Assembly: GCA_036839715.1 (NCBI GenBank)
Contig: DAITDU010000001.1
Coordinates: forward strand, 62,001-126,000
From: Thermocaproicibacter sp002410755
Lineage (GTDB): Bacteria > Bacillota > Clostridia > Oscillospirales > Acutalibacteraceae
Length of the DNA stretch: 64,000 nucleotides
Reading direction: 5' to 3'
Below are positions 33,931-42,070 of the stretch, piece by piece. A program made the translations under genes and the position numbers. The notes under the pieces are model-generated. The model did not search any database and had not been told where the DNA came from. It saw only the letters and a list, made by a program, of their open reading frames with translations. Within the stretch, counting starts at the first letter, position 1; every line of letters begins with the position of its first letter.

Positions 33931-35157
33931 ATGCTTTCCCTCCCAGCCGGTTATAGTCCCTGAAAAAATCCGGGTAGCTCTTCCGGACACTTTCAGCGTC
34001 CGTGAGGACTGTCCCGCTTTCTGCGCGCAGCGCAGCAACGGAAAGCGCCATTACNNNNNNNNNNGGTGGTCGTTTCTCCCTTCCGCCTGTCCGCCGCGCA
34101 GACGTTCCACACCGTGAATCACAAGCCCTTCCGGCTCTTCGCGGACCTTGCCGCCGAGAGCGAGAAGCCCGTCGGAGAGTGCCGAAAGCCGGTCGCTTTC
34201 CTTAAGGCGTAGGCGGCCGGCGTGGGAAATGACGGTTTCCCGCCCCGGAAGAAGCGCCGCAGTAGCCGCAAGGGCCGGAACAAGGTCCGGAATCTGTTCT
34301 GCGTTGATTTCCGGGACGGCATCCGGAAGCGGGCCGGGTCCTACCGAAAGGGTTCTGCCCTGCCACGAAATTTCCGCCCCGAAGCTGCGGAAGAGCTCTT
34401 CCGCAGCCCGGTCTCCCTGACAGGAATCAGAATTAAGATTAAGTAGCTCAAGATGCCCGCCGAGCGTCCCTGCCGCAAGAAAAAATGCCGCCTGAGACCA
34501 GTCCCGCTCAATCTGAAAGCTGGGGTTTGGGCGGTATTTCTGGTTTCCGCGAATCAGCCACCCGGTTCCCGTCTGTTCCGCTGAAACGCCAAATGCCCGC
34601 ATGACGCGCAGCGTCAGGGCAACATAGGGAGCCGAGCCGAGCGGTGAAGTCAGAAGAATCTCACTGTTGCCCGGAAGGAGCGGAAGCGAAAGCAGGAGGC
34701 CGGTGACAAATTGGGAACTAACATTGCCGGGCAGGCGGAATTTTCCGGACAGCAGTCTGCCTTCCACGCGGAGCGAAAGGTTCCCTGTCCCCCGCGAAAA
34801 GCGGACACCGTGCTCTGGGAGACAATTAAAATAAACGCTGAGCGGACGCTCCGAGAGCCTCCCCTGCCCAATGAATACGGCGGGGACTCCGAGCGCCGCG
34901 GCGAGCGGAATCAGGAAGCGCAGAGTGGAGCCGGATTCCCGGCAGTTTACTGTTACAGGTTCCCCGCGGGAAGAAAGCAGGGATTTCAGAGAATCCTGCG
35001 TCGCAAGAATGTCGTCGCTGAGCGGTTCGCCGTGCGGCAAAATTTTTTTCTGGCCGGCAAGCGCTGAACAGATTAAAGCACGGTGCGTTTCGCTTTTAGA
35101 AAGGGGAACGGAAACCCTTCCCGAAAGGCAGGCGGGGAGGAGCCGCACACAACTCAT
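33917..35157 (-). CDS. aroA: EPSP synthase (3-phosphoshikimate 1-carboxyvinyltransferase), interrupted by assembly gap
   Basis: AroA joins shikimate-3-phosphate and PEP. From ATG 35157 the frame shows SVPLSKSETHRALICSAL, ESGSTLRFLIPLAAAL (the LRF..P motif), and RLKESDRLSAL near the end, then GRNDH just before ten N at 34055-34064. On the other side a different frame reads VMALSVAALRAES and ends KSYPDFFRDYNRLGGKAYELG, the expected C-terminus, with the stop at 33919-33917. Five missing bases would give the invariant DHRIVM motif. The gene is therefore very likely intact and about 412 residues long. It overlaps aroB by four bases at its start. Confidence 0.9.
34055..34064. other. Assembly gap of ten N inside aroA
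   Basis: Ten N between the conserved DH and VMAL parts of aroA. Family conservation predicts five missing bases, so the N count is a placeholder. Confidence 0.97.
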
Positions 35158-36212
35158 CTCAGAACCTCCGTCAATTCCAGCAGACGTTTCCGGTCGGCGG
35201 GGTAGAGAAAGCTCTCGCCGATCCTTTTAAGCATCACGAGATGGATGACATTGCCACGGACTTTTTTGTCCAGCATGGCGGTTTCAATGATGCTGTTGAT
35301 GTCTGCGCGGTCGTCCACCGGAAGACCGTATTTTTTGAGCGCGCTGGAAATTTTATTCGCTGTTCCCGGTTCCGTCAGACCGGCTGCTTCTCCGCACTTT
35401 GCCATCATCACCATGCCAATGCCGACGGCTTCCCCGTGGGAAAGCCCGCGGTAACCATACAGCTTTTCAAGTGCGTGGCCAAACGTATGGCCAAAGTTGA
35501 GCTTCATGCGTTCGCCGTTGTCAAACTCATCCTGCTCTACAGCGGCTCGCTTAATCTTGAGATTCTCCAGAAGAAAGCGCTCCAGCTCATTCCGCACGTC
35601 TGTGCTACAGATAAAATCAAACAGCGGGCGGCTTTTAATACATGCGTGCTTGATGGCTTCCCCCATGCCGTCTGCAAAGAAATGAGGCGACAGCGTTGAA
35701 AGCGTATCCGGATCAATTAAGACGAGCGAAGGCTGATGAAATGCGCCGACAAGATTTTTTCCCTCGGCAGTATCCACCCCCGTTTTTCCGCCGATGGAGG
35801 AATCGATCTGCGCAAGGAGCGAGGTTGGTATCTGGATAAAGCGGATTCCGCGCAGCCACGTCGCGGCGGCGAAGCCGGCCATATCTCCTGTTACGCCGCC
35901 GCCGAGCGCCACGGCAAAGTCACTGCGTGTCAGGCCCTGCCCTGCAAATGCGGAATACATGGTTTCGATTGTAGAAAGACGTTTATGCCCTTCGCCGGCC
36001 GGAAAAACAAAAAGTGAAGCGGCAAAGCCGGCCTCTTTGAGCGAAGAAAGGACCTTCTGTGCGTAAAGCGGGGCGACGTTTGAATCTGAGACGATAACGG
36101 CGCGTGAGCCGGGATGGAAAATATCCGCACAGGCTTTTCCGGCCAGACTGATGCAGCCGCGGCTGATTCGGATTTGATAAGGGGAAGAGGTATGTACAGT
36201 TAAAGTTGTCAT
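35154..36212 (-). CDS. aroB: 3-dehydroquinate synthase
   Basis: AroB cyclises DAHP to 3-dehydroquinate with NAD and a divalent metal. The 352-residue protein has GGGVTGDMAGFAAATWLRG and the IPTSLLAQIDSSIGGKTGVD motif around residues 104-145, the metal ligands in GEAIKHACI and FGHTFGHALE, and HGEAVGIGM. It overlaps tyrA upstream and aroA downstream by ATGA junctions, so the operon is translationally coupled. Confidence 0.97.
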   Translation of the reverse strand: MTTLTVHTSSPYQIRISRGCISLAGKACADIFHPGSRAVIVSDSNVAPLYAQKVLSSLKEAGFAASLFVFPAGEGHKRLSTIETMYSAFAGQGLTRSDFAVALGGGVTGDMAGFAAATWLRGIRFIQIPTSLLAQIDSSIGGKTGVDTAEGKNLVGAFHQPSLVLIDPDTLSTLSPHFFADGMGEAIKHACIKSRPLFDFICSTDVRNELERFLLENLKIKRAAVEQDEFDNGERMKLNFGHTFGHALEKLYGYRGLSHGEAVGIGMVMMAKCGEAAGLTEPGTANKISSALKKYGLPVDDRADINSIIETAMLDKKVRGNVIHLVMLKRIGESFLYPADRKRLLELTEVLR

Positions 36213-37045
36213 TCTCCCAGTGCCTCCTTAATAAGTCTGCCTTTGCGGAGCAGGCTGCTTAGAGCTTCTGCATTGCCTGAGGCAATCGCATCGCGGATTT
36301 CCGTAATATGCCCGGTAAGCGTGTCCAGCTCTTTTACCAGCGCGGAGCGGTTTTCGAGGAACAGTTCCGTCCACATGGTTTCGTTGATGGTTGCGACGCG
36401 CGAGACGTCGCGGTAGCTTCCGGCAGAGAAACCGCGGTGCTTCGGGCACTGCGGACTCTGAACGTAGGCGCAGGCGAGGACGTGCGGAAGCTGGCTTGTA
36501 AATGCAATGATGCGGTCGTGCTCTTCGGGCGTTGTTTCCACCGTGCCGGAAAAGCCGAGCTTCAGTGCGACGGCTTCCAGGCGCTCCACGTCCCTGTGCG
36601 GTGCGCCGCATGGCACGAGAATATAGCTTGCCCCGCGGAAGAGAGTGCCGTCGCTTTGGTCAAATCCGTTTTTTTCCTTCCCTGCCATTGGATGGCCTCC
36701 GACAAAGACGAAGCCGCTTTCTTTTGCAAGAGCAGTCATGCGCGGGCAAAGCCAGGACTTGATGCCGCAGGTGTCTGTTACAAGGCACCCGGGGCGGATT
36801 GCTTTCCGGTGTTCCCGCGTAAAATCCACGTCGGCCTGCGGGTAAAGGCACAGGTACAGGATATCCGCCAGGCGGATGTCCTCTTCCGAGCCAGCCCGGT
36901 CGATGGCGCCGGTTTCAAGTGCCTTGCGCAGCACGGCCCCGTCACGGTCAATGCCGGTGACGGTAAACCCGCCGCAGGCCCGGAACGCTTTTGCAAGCGA
37001 TCCGCCAATTAGCCCAAGCCCTACAATCACGATATTCTGATCCAT
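36209..37045 (-). CDS. tyrA: Prephenate dehydrogenase
   Basis: TyrA oxidises prephenate to 4-hydroxyphenylpyruvate for tyrosine. The 278-residue protein starts MDQNIVIVGLGLIGGSLA with the NAD-binding GxGxxG, then has VTDTCGIK and the active-site HPMAGKEKNGFD. There is no ACT domain, so feedback by Tyr through that route is not expected. I use ATG 37045 after GTGAGG; a GTG at 37060 is in frame. The gap to aroF is 47 bases. Confidence 0.94.
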   Translation of the reverse strand: MDQNIVIVGLGLIGGSLAKAFRACGGFTVTGIDRDGAVLRKALETGAIDRAGSEEDIRLADILYLCLYPQADVDFTREHRKAIRPGCLVTDTCGIKSWLCPRMTALAKESGFVFVGGHPMAGKEKNGFDQSDGTLFRGASYILVPCGAPHRDVERLEAVALKLGFSGTVETTPEEHDRIIAFTSQLPHVLACAYVQSPQCPKHRGFSAGSYRDVSRVATINETMWTELFLENRSALVKELDTLTGHITEIRDAIASGNAEALSSLLRKGRLIKEALGE

Positions 37046-37092
37046 CCTGCAATTCCTCACTTTTATGGTTTATAATGTCAAAAAAGAAAAGG

Positions 37093-38118
37093 CTAGTCCA
37101 ACGTTTTTCCGAAAACTTTGGCGAGAGCTTTTACATGGGAAGCAACATGGTCGAACTGGTCGGGCGTCAGCGACTGTGCGCCGTCTGAAAGCGCATGTTT
37201 GGGATCGTTATGGACTTCAATAATCAGCCCATCCGCACCGGCGGCAACAGCAGCAAGCGCCAACGGCTCAACAAGCCAGGAAATCCCTGAAGCGTGACTT
37301 GGGTCTACAATGACAGGCAGATGAGAAAGCCGCTTGAGGACAGGGACAGCGGAAATATCCAGGGTATTGCGCGTATAGGTCTCAAAGGTACGGATGCCGC
37401 GCTCGCAGAGGATAACCTGATTATTGCCGCCAGCCATGATGTATTCGGCACTCATAAGCAGTTCCTCCATGGTATTGGAAAGGCCGCGTTTCAGCAGGAC
37501 CGGCTTGTCAGTTTTGCCCAGCTCCTTTAAAAGGTCAAAATTCTGCATGTTGCGTGCACCAACCTGGAAAATATCAACGCCTTTTTGCAGAAAAAGGTCA
37601 ATATAACGTGCACTCATAATTTCCGTTACAATGGGCAGGCCGGTTTCCTTTTTTGCCTCGGCAAGCAGGTCAAGTCCCTCGGCCTTCAGCCCCTGAAAGG
37701 AATAGGGCGACGTGCGGGGCTTGAATGCACCGCCGCGCAGGAACTGCGCCCCGGCTGCCTTAACCCGGCGCGCTACTTCGGTAATCTGGCCCCGGGACTC
37801 CACGCTGCACGGACCTGCAATCAATGCAATCCCGCCTCCGCCGATTTTCTGACCGCCCGGCAGCGTGATGACGGTGTCGTCCGGGTGAAACTTACGGTTG
37901 GACTTTTTGTAAGGCTCCTGAACGCGCTTGACACTTTCAACGCAGTCCTGTGCGCCGATGGAGTCAATATCAATGGAAGAGGTATCACCAATCAGGCCGA
38001 GCACGGTACTCTGAGCCCCAAACCAAATGTTGACCTGAATGTTATACTCTTTTTCAAGAGATGATGCGAGATCCTTTGCCTGCTCCGGCGGGCAATCATG
38101 TTTCATTATGATAATCAA
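37093..38118 (-). CDS. aroF: DAHP synthase, AroA(I)-beta type
   Basis: This enzyme makes DAHP from PEP and erythrose-4-phosphate, the entry to the pathway. The 341-residue protein has a ferredoxin-like regulatory domain (about 1-70, MIIIMKHDCPPEQAKDL) fused to a KDO8P-like barrel with IAGPCSVES, RGGAFKPRTSPYSFQG, and VDPSHASG. That N-terminal domain gives feedback control by Phe or Tyr in Thermotoga. The gene follows the aroE-aroK stop by three bases. Confidence 0.95.
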   Translation of the reverse strand: MIIIMKHDCPPEQAKDLASSLEKEYNIQVNIWFGAQSTVLGLIGDTSSIDIDSIGAQDCVESVKRVQEPYKKSNRKFHPDDTVITLPGGQKIGGGGIALIAGPCSVESRGQITEVARRVKAAGAQFLRGGAFKPRTSPYSFQGLKAEGLDLLAEAKKETGLPIVTEIMSARYIDLFLQKGVDIFQVGARNMQNFDLLKELGKTDKPVLLKRGLSNTMEELLMSAEYIMAGGNNQVILCERGIRTFETYTRNTLDISAVPVLKRLSHLPVIVDPSHASGISWLVEPLALAAVAAGADGLIIEVHNDPKHALSDGAQSLTPDQFDHVASHVKALAKVFGKTLD

Positions 38119-38121
38119 ATT

Positions 38122-39477
38122 TTAGTCCTCCTGCTTTGGAGTATCTGCTGGTTTCAGCAGCCCCATGATTCTTTTGACAATGTTTTCTGGAGACTCGTCA
38201 GCATTTACGGTAAAATCTGCTGCCCCACGGTAACGCCCGCGGCGTAAAGTGTAAAGGCTTTCCAGTGCGCCGGGCTTTGCAAGCAGGGGACGTGTTCCGT
38301 CGTTGGAAATCCGGCTGCGCACAGCGCCCAGCGAAGCGTCCAGCCATACTACGATGCCGTTTTCACGAAACGCCCCGGCATTTTCCGGCGAAAGGAGAGT
38401 CCCGCCACCTGTCGCAATTACGAGGCCGCTTGCATGAGAAAGTCCCTTTACGGCTTCCTTTTCCATTTTCCGGAATGCGGGTTCCCCTTTTATCCGGAAA
38501 ATTTCCGCCACCGACATGCCTTCTCGGGCAGAAATAAATTCATCAAGGTCAAGAAATTTCCGGCCCATGTGTGCTGCCAAAAGACGCCCGCAAGTGGTTT
38601 TCCCGCTGCCCATGAATCCGCAGAGGACGATATTCCCGAATTTTTTCCGCGTTTCCAGCGCTGTTTCCGCGCAAAGCTCCAGAAGCTCCGAATCGGAGAA
38701 ATGCGCGCCGAGCCAGATTTCCTCCGATGCCGCAGCCTGACAGACAAGCATCCCTGTGCCTCCGACGGCAGGCTTCCCAAGGGCTTTTGCAAGGGAGAGA
38801 AACTCTGTCACACACGGATTATAAACCGCGTCAAATACACAGGCAGAGTTTTCCACAAGCTCCGCATTTGCGGCACAGCCGTTCGTCTGCGGATACATTC
38901 CTGCCGGTGTTGCATTCACGAGCAGGTCGCGTTTCCCGCGAAGCTCGGAAATCAGGCATGCGGAAACCCTTGCACCCGGGATCTTTTTCCCTGCGTCTGC
39001 GGCAAGTGCATGTGCAGCCTCCAGGCTGTGCGGCCGTGCCGCAACCGTCACTTCACCACCGGCGCGCAGCGCCTCAAAAACGATTGCCCGTGCCGCCCCG
39101 CCTGCACCAAGCACGGCGGTTTTCCCACTGATGCCCTGCCCGGCAAATTCCAGCGCGCGGCGAAACCCTTCTCCGTCTGTTGTGTATCCGGTCAGGCGGC
39201 CGTTTTCATTCTTTACGGTATTCACAGAGCCGATCGCCGCGGCTTTTTCGTCACAGCCGTCCAGCATGGGAATAATTGCCCGCTTGTAGGGAATGGATAC
39301 GTTAAAGCCGGAAAGCTGCCTTAAGCGCGGCACTGCAGCGGCAAGCCCTGAGGGCGGGATATCGGCTGATCCATAGGAAGCTGCTTCATTCCGGAAGGCG
39401 AAAAGACGTCCGTGCAGGAATGGAGACATGGTGTGCCCTGCCGGGTGGGCTATCAGTGCGAAGCGCTTTGGAACCAC
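38122..39477 (-). CDS. aroE-aroK: Shikimate dehydrogenase - shikimate kinase fusion
   Basis: One 451-residue frame carries both enzymes. Residues 1 to about 270 are AroE: GHTMSPFLHG, the catalytic Lys in NVSIPYKRA, TTDGEGF and the NADP-binding GAGGAARAI. Residues about 283-451 are AroK: P-loop GFMGSGKTT with K293, the LDEFIS acid, GEPAFRKMEKEA, ATGGGTLL, and the lid Arg in RPLLA. It would reduce dehydroshikimate and then phosphorylate shikimate. Start is GTG 39477 after AGAGGG. It is the first gene of the operon; the enzyme before it, dehydroquinate dehydratase, is not encoded here. Confidence 0.93.
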   Translation of the reverse strand: MVPKRFALIAHPAGHTMSPFLHGRLFAFRNEAASYGSADIPPSGLAAAVPRLRQLSGFNVSIPYKRAIIPMLDGCDEKAAAIGSVNTVKNENGRLTGYTTDGEGFRRALEFAGQGISGKTAVLGAGGAARAIVFEALRAGGEVTVAARPHSLEAAHALAADAGKKIPGARVSACLISELRGKRDLLVNATPAGMYPQTNGCAANAELVENSACVFDAVYNPCVTEFLSLAKALGKPAVGGTGMLVCQAAASEEIWLGAHFSDSELLELCAETALETRKKFGNIVLCGFMGSGKTTCGRLLAAHMGRKFLDLDEFISAREGMSVAEIFRIKGEPAFRKMEKEAVKGLSHASGLVIATGGGTLLSPENAGAFRENGIVVWLDASLGAVRSRISNDGTRPLLAKPGALESLYTLRRGRYRGAADFTVNADESPENIVKRIMGLLKPADTPKQED

Positions 39478-39512
39478 GGAAAATTCCCTCTTTCAAAGAA
39501 TCCAAAAAAATA

Positions 39513-39541
39513 TTGACAAAATCAAACTTTGCTAATAATAT
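39513..39541 (+). promoter_or_regulatory. Promoter of acpP
   Basis: TTGACA (39513-39518), 17 bases, TAATAT (39536-39541): a consensus-like vegetative promoter facing acpP, with an untranslated leader of about 128 bases. Confidence 0.75.
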
Positions 39542-39597
39542 GGTGGGGTAGGCAGTCAGTTCTCAGAAAAACCACGTGGATTTTACCTTTTGTGGCC

Positions 39598-39627
39598 ATT
39601 GTATCACGGTACTGTCCGCTTTGTCCA
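39598..39627 (-). promoter_or_regulatory. Candidate promoter of the aromatic operon
   Basis: On the minus strand TGGACA (39627-39622), an 18-base spacer and TGA-TACAAT (-10 at 39603-39598, extended) form a possible promoter that would give a leader of about 115 bases before aroE-aroK. It lies within the acpP leader on the other strand. Confidence 0.45.
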
Positions 39628-39675
39628 CAGAAGTTTTAGATGAGAGCATTCTTCAATATTCTAAGGAGGATCATC

Positions 39676-39903
39676 ATGGTATTAGAAAAAGTCAAGGCAA
39701 TCCTGAGCGAACAGTTTGACGTGGCGGAGGACTCCATCACACCGGAAACGAACATTGTAGATGACCTTGGGGCAGATTCCCTGGATGTTGTTGACCTTCT
39801 GATGTCGGTGGAAGACGAGTTTGAAATTGAAATTCCCGACGACGAAGTGGAAAACCTCAGGACTGTCGGTGATGTTGTCAAATATATTGAGGATCATCAG
39901 TAA
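39676..39903 (+). CDS. acpP: Acyl carrier protein
   Basis: The 75-residue acidic protein has the phosphopantetheine site S35 in DLGADSLDVV, and the helix II and III pattern of type II fatty acid synthesis ACPs. I start at ATG 39676, six bases after AAGGAGG; the open frame begins earlier without homology. It stands alone between its own promoter and terminator rather than in a fab cluster, so it may be the housekeeping ACP or a second copy. Confidence 0.96.
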   Translation: MVLEKVKAILSEQFDVAEDSITPETNIVDDLGADSLDVVDLLMSVEDEFEIEIPDDEVENLRTVGDVVKYIEDHQ

Positions 39904-39922
39904 CCCCAGTCTAAACCCTATT

Positions 39923-39949
39923 CCGCCGTGCGCCGCACGGCGGCTTTTT
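39923..39949 (+). terminator. Intrinsic terminator of acpP
   Basis: CCGCCGTGC (39923-39931) pairs with GCACGGCGG (39935-39943) over a three-base loop, followed by CTTTTT. It lies 20 bases after the acpP stop. Confidence 0.85.
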
Positions 39950-39981
39950 GCTTTTCCCGTACGGAACAGCTCCTTTCCGCC

Positions 39982-40010
39982 TTGAAAAAACCTGTCTGAT
40001 TCCGTATAAT
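39982..40010 (+). promoter_or_regulatory. Promoter of proS
   Basis: TTGAAA (39982-39987), 17 bases, TATAAT (40005-40010). The roughly 90-base leader holds an 8-bp hairpin, CTGCCGGG (40048-40055) with CCCGGCAG (40071-40078), with no T-run and no T-box core. Confidence 0.75.
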
Positions 40011-40106
40011 GGGAAAGGCAAGAGAAAGATGTTATCCTGAGCTTGTACTGCCGGGCAGGGGATAGAAAAACCCGGCAGGGGGCTTATTCTGTGAGGAGAT
40101 TTAAAA

Positions 40107-41546
40107 ATGGCGGAACAACAGAAAAAACTGGTAGAAGCAATCACGCCGATGGAGCAGGACTTTGCCCAGTGGTATACGGATATTGTAAAAAAAGCGGAGC
40201 TGATGGATTACACCAGTGTCCGCGGCTGCATGGTAATTGAACCTTACGGCTGGGCAATCTGGGAAAATATCCATGACATTCTGGACGCCAAATTTAAGGA
40301 ACTTGGACATGTGAACGTTTCAATGCCGCTCTTTATCCCGGAGAGCCTGCTCAATAAGGAAAAAGACCATATCAGGGGCTTTGCACCGGAGGTTGCATGG
40401 GTGACTATGGGCGGCGAAGAAAAGCTGCCGGAGCGCCTCTGCGTCCGTCCAACTTCCGAGACGCTTTTCTGTGAGCATTATGCCCGCGTAATCCACTCTT
40501 ACCGCGACCTGCCGAAGCTTTACAACCAGTGGTGCTCGGTTGTCCGCTGGGAAAAAACAACGCGCCCGTTCCTGCGCTCTGTAGAGTTCCACTGGCAAGA
40601 GGGCCATACGATGCACGAGACGGCGGAGGAAGCGATTGCTGAAACGAAGCGGATGCTGGAAGTCTATGCCGATTTCTGCGAAAATCAGCTTGCAATGCCG
40701 GTTGTCAAAGGGCAGAAAACAGAAAGCGAAAAATTCGCCGGTGCTGAAGCAACTTACACAATCGAAGCAATGATGCATGACGGTAAGGCTCTGCAATCCG
40801 GCACAAGCCACTATTTTGGCAACGGCTTTGCAAAGGCGTTCAATGTGACGTTCCAGGGCAGGGATAACTCCATCTGTCACCCGTACCAGACTTCCTGGGG
40901 CATGAGCACACGAATCATCGGCGGAATTATCATGACACACGGGGATAATGACGGCCTTGTCCTGCCGCCTGCCATAGCACCGGTGCAGGTTATTGTTATC
41001 CCGGTTGCCCAGCATAAGCCGGGCGTGCTGGAAAAGGCAAATGAGGTTGCGGCCCAGCTTAAAAAGCGCTTCCGCGTAAAAATGGATGACAGCAGCCAAA
41101 CACCGGGCTGGAAATTTGCCCAGTATGAGATGAAGGGCGTCCCGCTCCGTCTGGAAATTGGCCCGAGGGATATTGCAAAAGGGCAGTGTGTGCTTGTCCG
41201 CCGCACGGACCGCCAGAAAATATCCGTGCCGCTTGCGGGTGTCAGTGACGCCGTTGCGGAGCAGCTCCAAACCGTGCGGCAGCAAATGTATGACCGTGCC
41301 CTTGAGCGCCGGGAAAACATGACCTATGAAGCCCGTACGCTTGACGAGATGAAACGGATTGCCGACGCCAAGCCCGGCCTTGTAAAGGCCATGTGGTGTG
41401 GCGATGCGGCCTGTGAAGCAAAAATTAAGGAAGTTACGGGCCTTTCTTCCCGCTGTATCCCGTTTGAGCAGGAGCATCTTTCCGATGTCTGTGTTTGCTG
41501 CGGCCGCCCCGCTTCAAAGATGGTCTACTGGGGCAAAGCATACTGA
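40107..41546 (+). CDS. proS: Prolyl-tRNA synthetase, archaeal/eukaryotic type (ProS type 3)
   Basis: The 479-residue class II synthetase lacks the editing insertion of the common bacterial ProS and ends in a zinc-type domain with several Cys (WCGDAACEAKI, CVCCGRPA) and a C-terminal Tyr, which marks the short archaeal/eukaryotic-like form. Motif 2 (RWEKTTRPFLRSVEFHWQEGHT) and motif 3 are present. It charges tRNA(Pro) and, like relatives, may mischarge Cys, which the ybaK product could correct. GTGAGGAG precedes the ATG. It has its own promoter and terminator. Confidence 0.95.
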   Translation: MAEQQKKLVEAITPMEQDFAQWYTDIVKKAELMDYTSVRGCMVIEPYGWAIWENIHDILDAKFKELGHVNVSMPLFIPESLLNKEKDHIRGFAPEVAWVTMGGEEKLPERLCVRPTSETLFCEHYARVIHSYRDLPKLYNQWCSVVRWEKTTRPFLRSVEFHWQEGHTMHETAEEAIAETKRMLEVYADFCENQLAMPVVKGQKTESEKFAGAEATYTIEAMMHDGKALQSGTSHYFGNGFAKAFNVTFQGRDNSICHPYQTSWGMSTRIIGGIIMTHGDNDGLVLPPAIAPVQVIVIPVAQHKPGVLEKANEVAAQLKKRFRVKMDDSSQTPGWKFAQYEMKGVPLRLEIGPRDIAKGQCVLVRRTDRQKISVPLAGVSDAVAEQLQTVRQQMYDRALERRENMTYEARTLDEMKRIADAKPGLVKAMWCGDAACEAKIKEVTGLSSRCIPFEQEHLSDVCVCCGRPASKMVYWGKAY

Positions 41547-41602
41547 TTATTTTTTTAAATTATAAATTTAAGATTTTTTGCTTCTAAATAGTTTTACGCC
41601 TG

Positions 41603-41633
41603 TGGCTGCTGATAATTTCAGCAGCCATTTTTT
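41603..41633 (+). terminator. Intrinsic terminator of proS
   Basis: TGGCTGCTGA (41603-41612) and TCAGCAGCCA (41618-41627) form a perfect 10-bp stem with a five-base loop and a six-T run. Confidence 0.9.
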
Positions 41634-41651
41634 ATCGAATCTAAAATAGTA

Positions 41652-41681
41652 TTGACATAGTAATATTATACGTAGTATAAT
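41652..41681 (+). promoter_or_regulatory. Promoter of the padR module
   Basis: TTGACA (41652-41657), 18 bases and TATAAT (41676-41681): both hexamers match consensus exactly, so the promoter should be strong when not repressed. Confidence 0.85.
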
Positions 41682-41687
41682 ATTACT
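41659..41687 (+). promoter_or_regulatory. Perfect inverted repeat over the padR promoter (operator)
   Basis: AGTAATATTATAC (41659-41671), spacer GTA, and its exact reverse complement (41675-41687). It covers the whole spacer and the -10 of the padR promoter, so a dimer bound here would block polymerase. PadR regulators usually bind such AT-rich palindromes in their own promoter. Confidence 0.75.
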
Positions 41688-41719
41688 TGCACGATAAGGT
41701 ATTACCGGAGGAAATAAAA

Positions 41720-42070
41720 ATGATTTTTCAGCTGAACGCTGCACTTCTTGACGCATGTGTTCTTTCCGTCATTTCCGGAGGAGAGACCTACGGGTATGCC
41801 CTGACACAGAAACTGAAGGAAATCTTTGGCCTTTCGGAATCATCCCTGTATCCGGTGCTTAGGAGACTGCAAAAAAATGGCAGCCTTTCCGTACGTGACC
41901 GGCCATTTCAGGGAAGAAACCGGCGCTATTACTTTCTGACACCCGCGGGGGAGCAGATACTTACGGCATACCGAGGTGAATGGAAGCAGTTCCGCGTGAA
42001 AGTTGACCAAGTTTTACTGGGAGGGATAGAAGATGAACCGGGAGCAATTCCTAAAAGAACTGAGGAATAG
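41720..42070 (+). CDS. PadR-family transcriptional regulator
   Basis: The 116-residue protein has the PadR winged-helix pattern: LLDACVLSVISGGETYGYALTQKL, SESSLYPVLRRLQKNG and the YYFLTPAGEQ wing. I start at ATG 41720, after CCGGAGGAAATA; upstream in-frame codons fall in the operator. It overlaps the DUF1700 gene by 38 bases. PadR, DUF1700 and DUF4097 genes travel together in Bacillota, usually to control a membrane-stress or ABC function. Ligand unknown. Confidence 0.92.
   Translation: MIFQLNAALLDACVLSVISGGETYGYALTQKLKEIFGLSESSLYPVLRRLQKNGSLSVRDRPFQGRNRRYYFLTPAGEQILTAYRGEWKQFRVKVDQVLLGGIEDEPGAIPKRTEE

Noticed and set aside
38434..39324. Plus-strand frame of 296 codons opposite the aroE-aroK fusion
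   Set aside because: Shadow of a gene with intact motifs for two enzymes.
40011..40106. T-box or other riboswitch before proS
   Set aside because: No TGGNACCGCG core and no terminator; only a short 8-bp hairpin.
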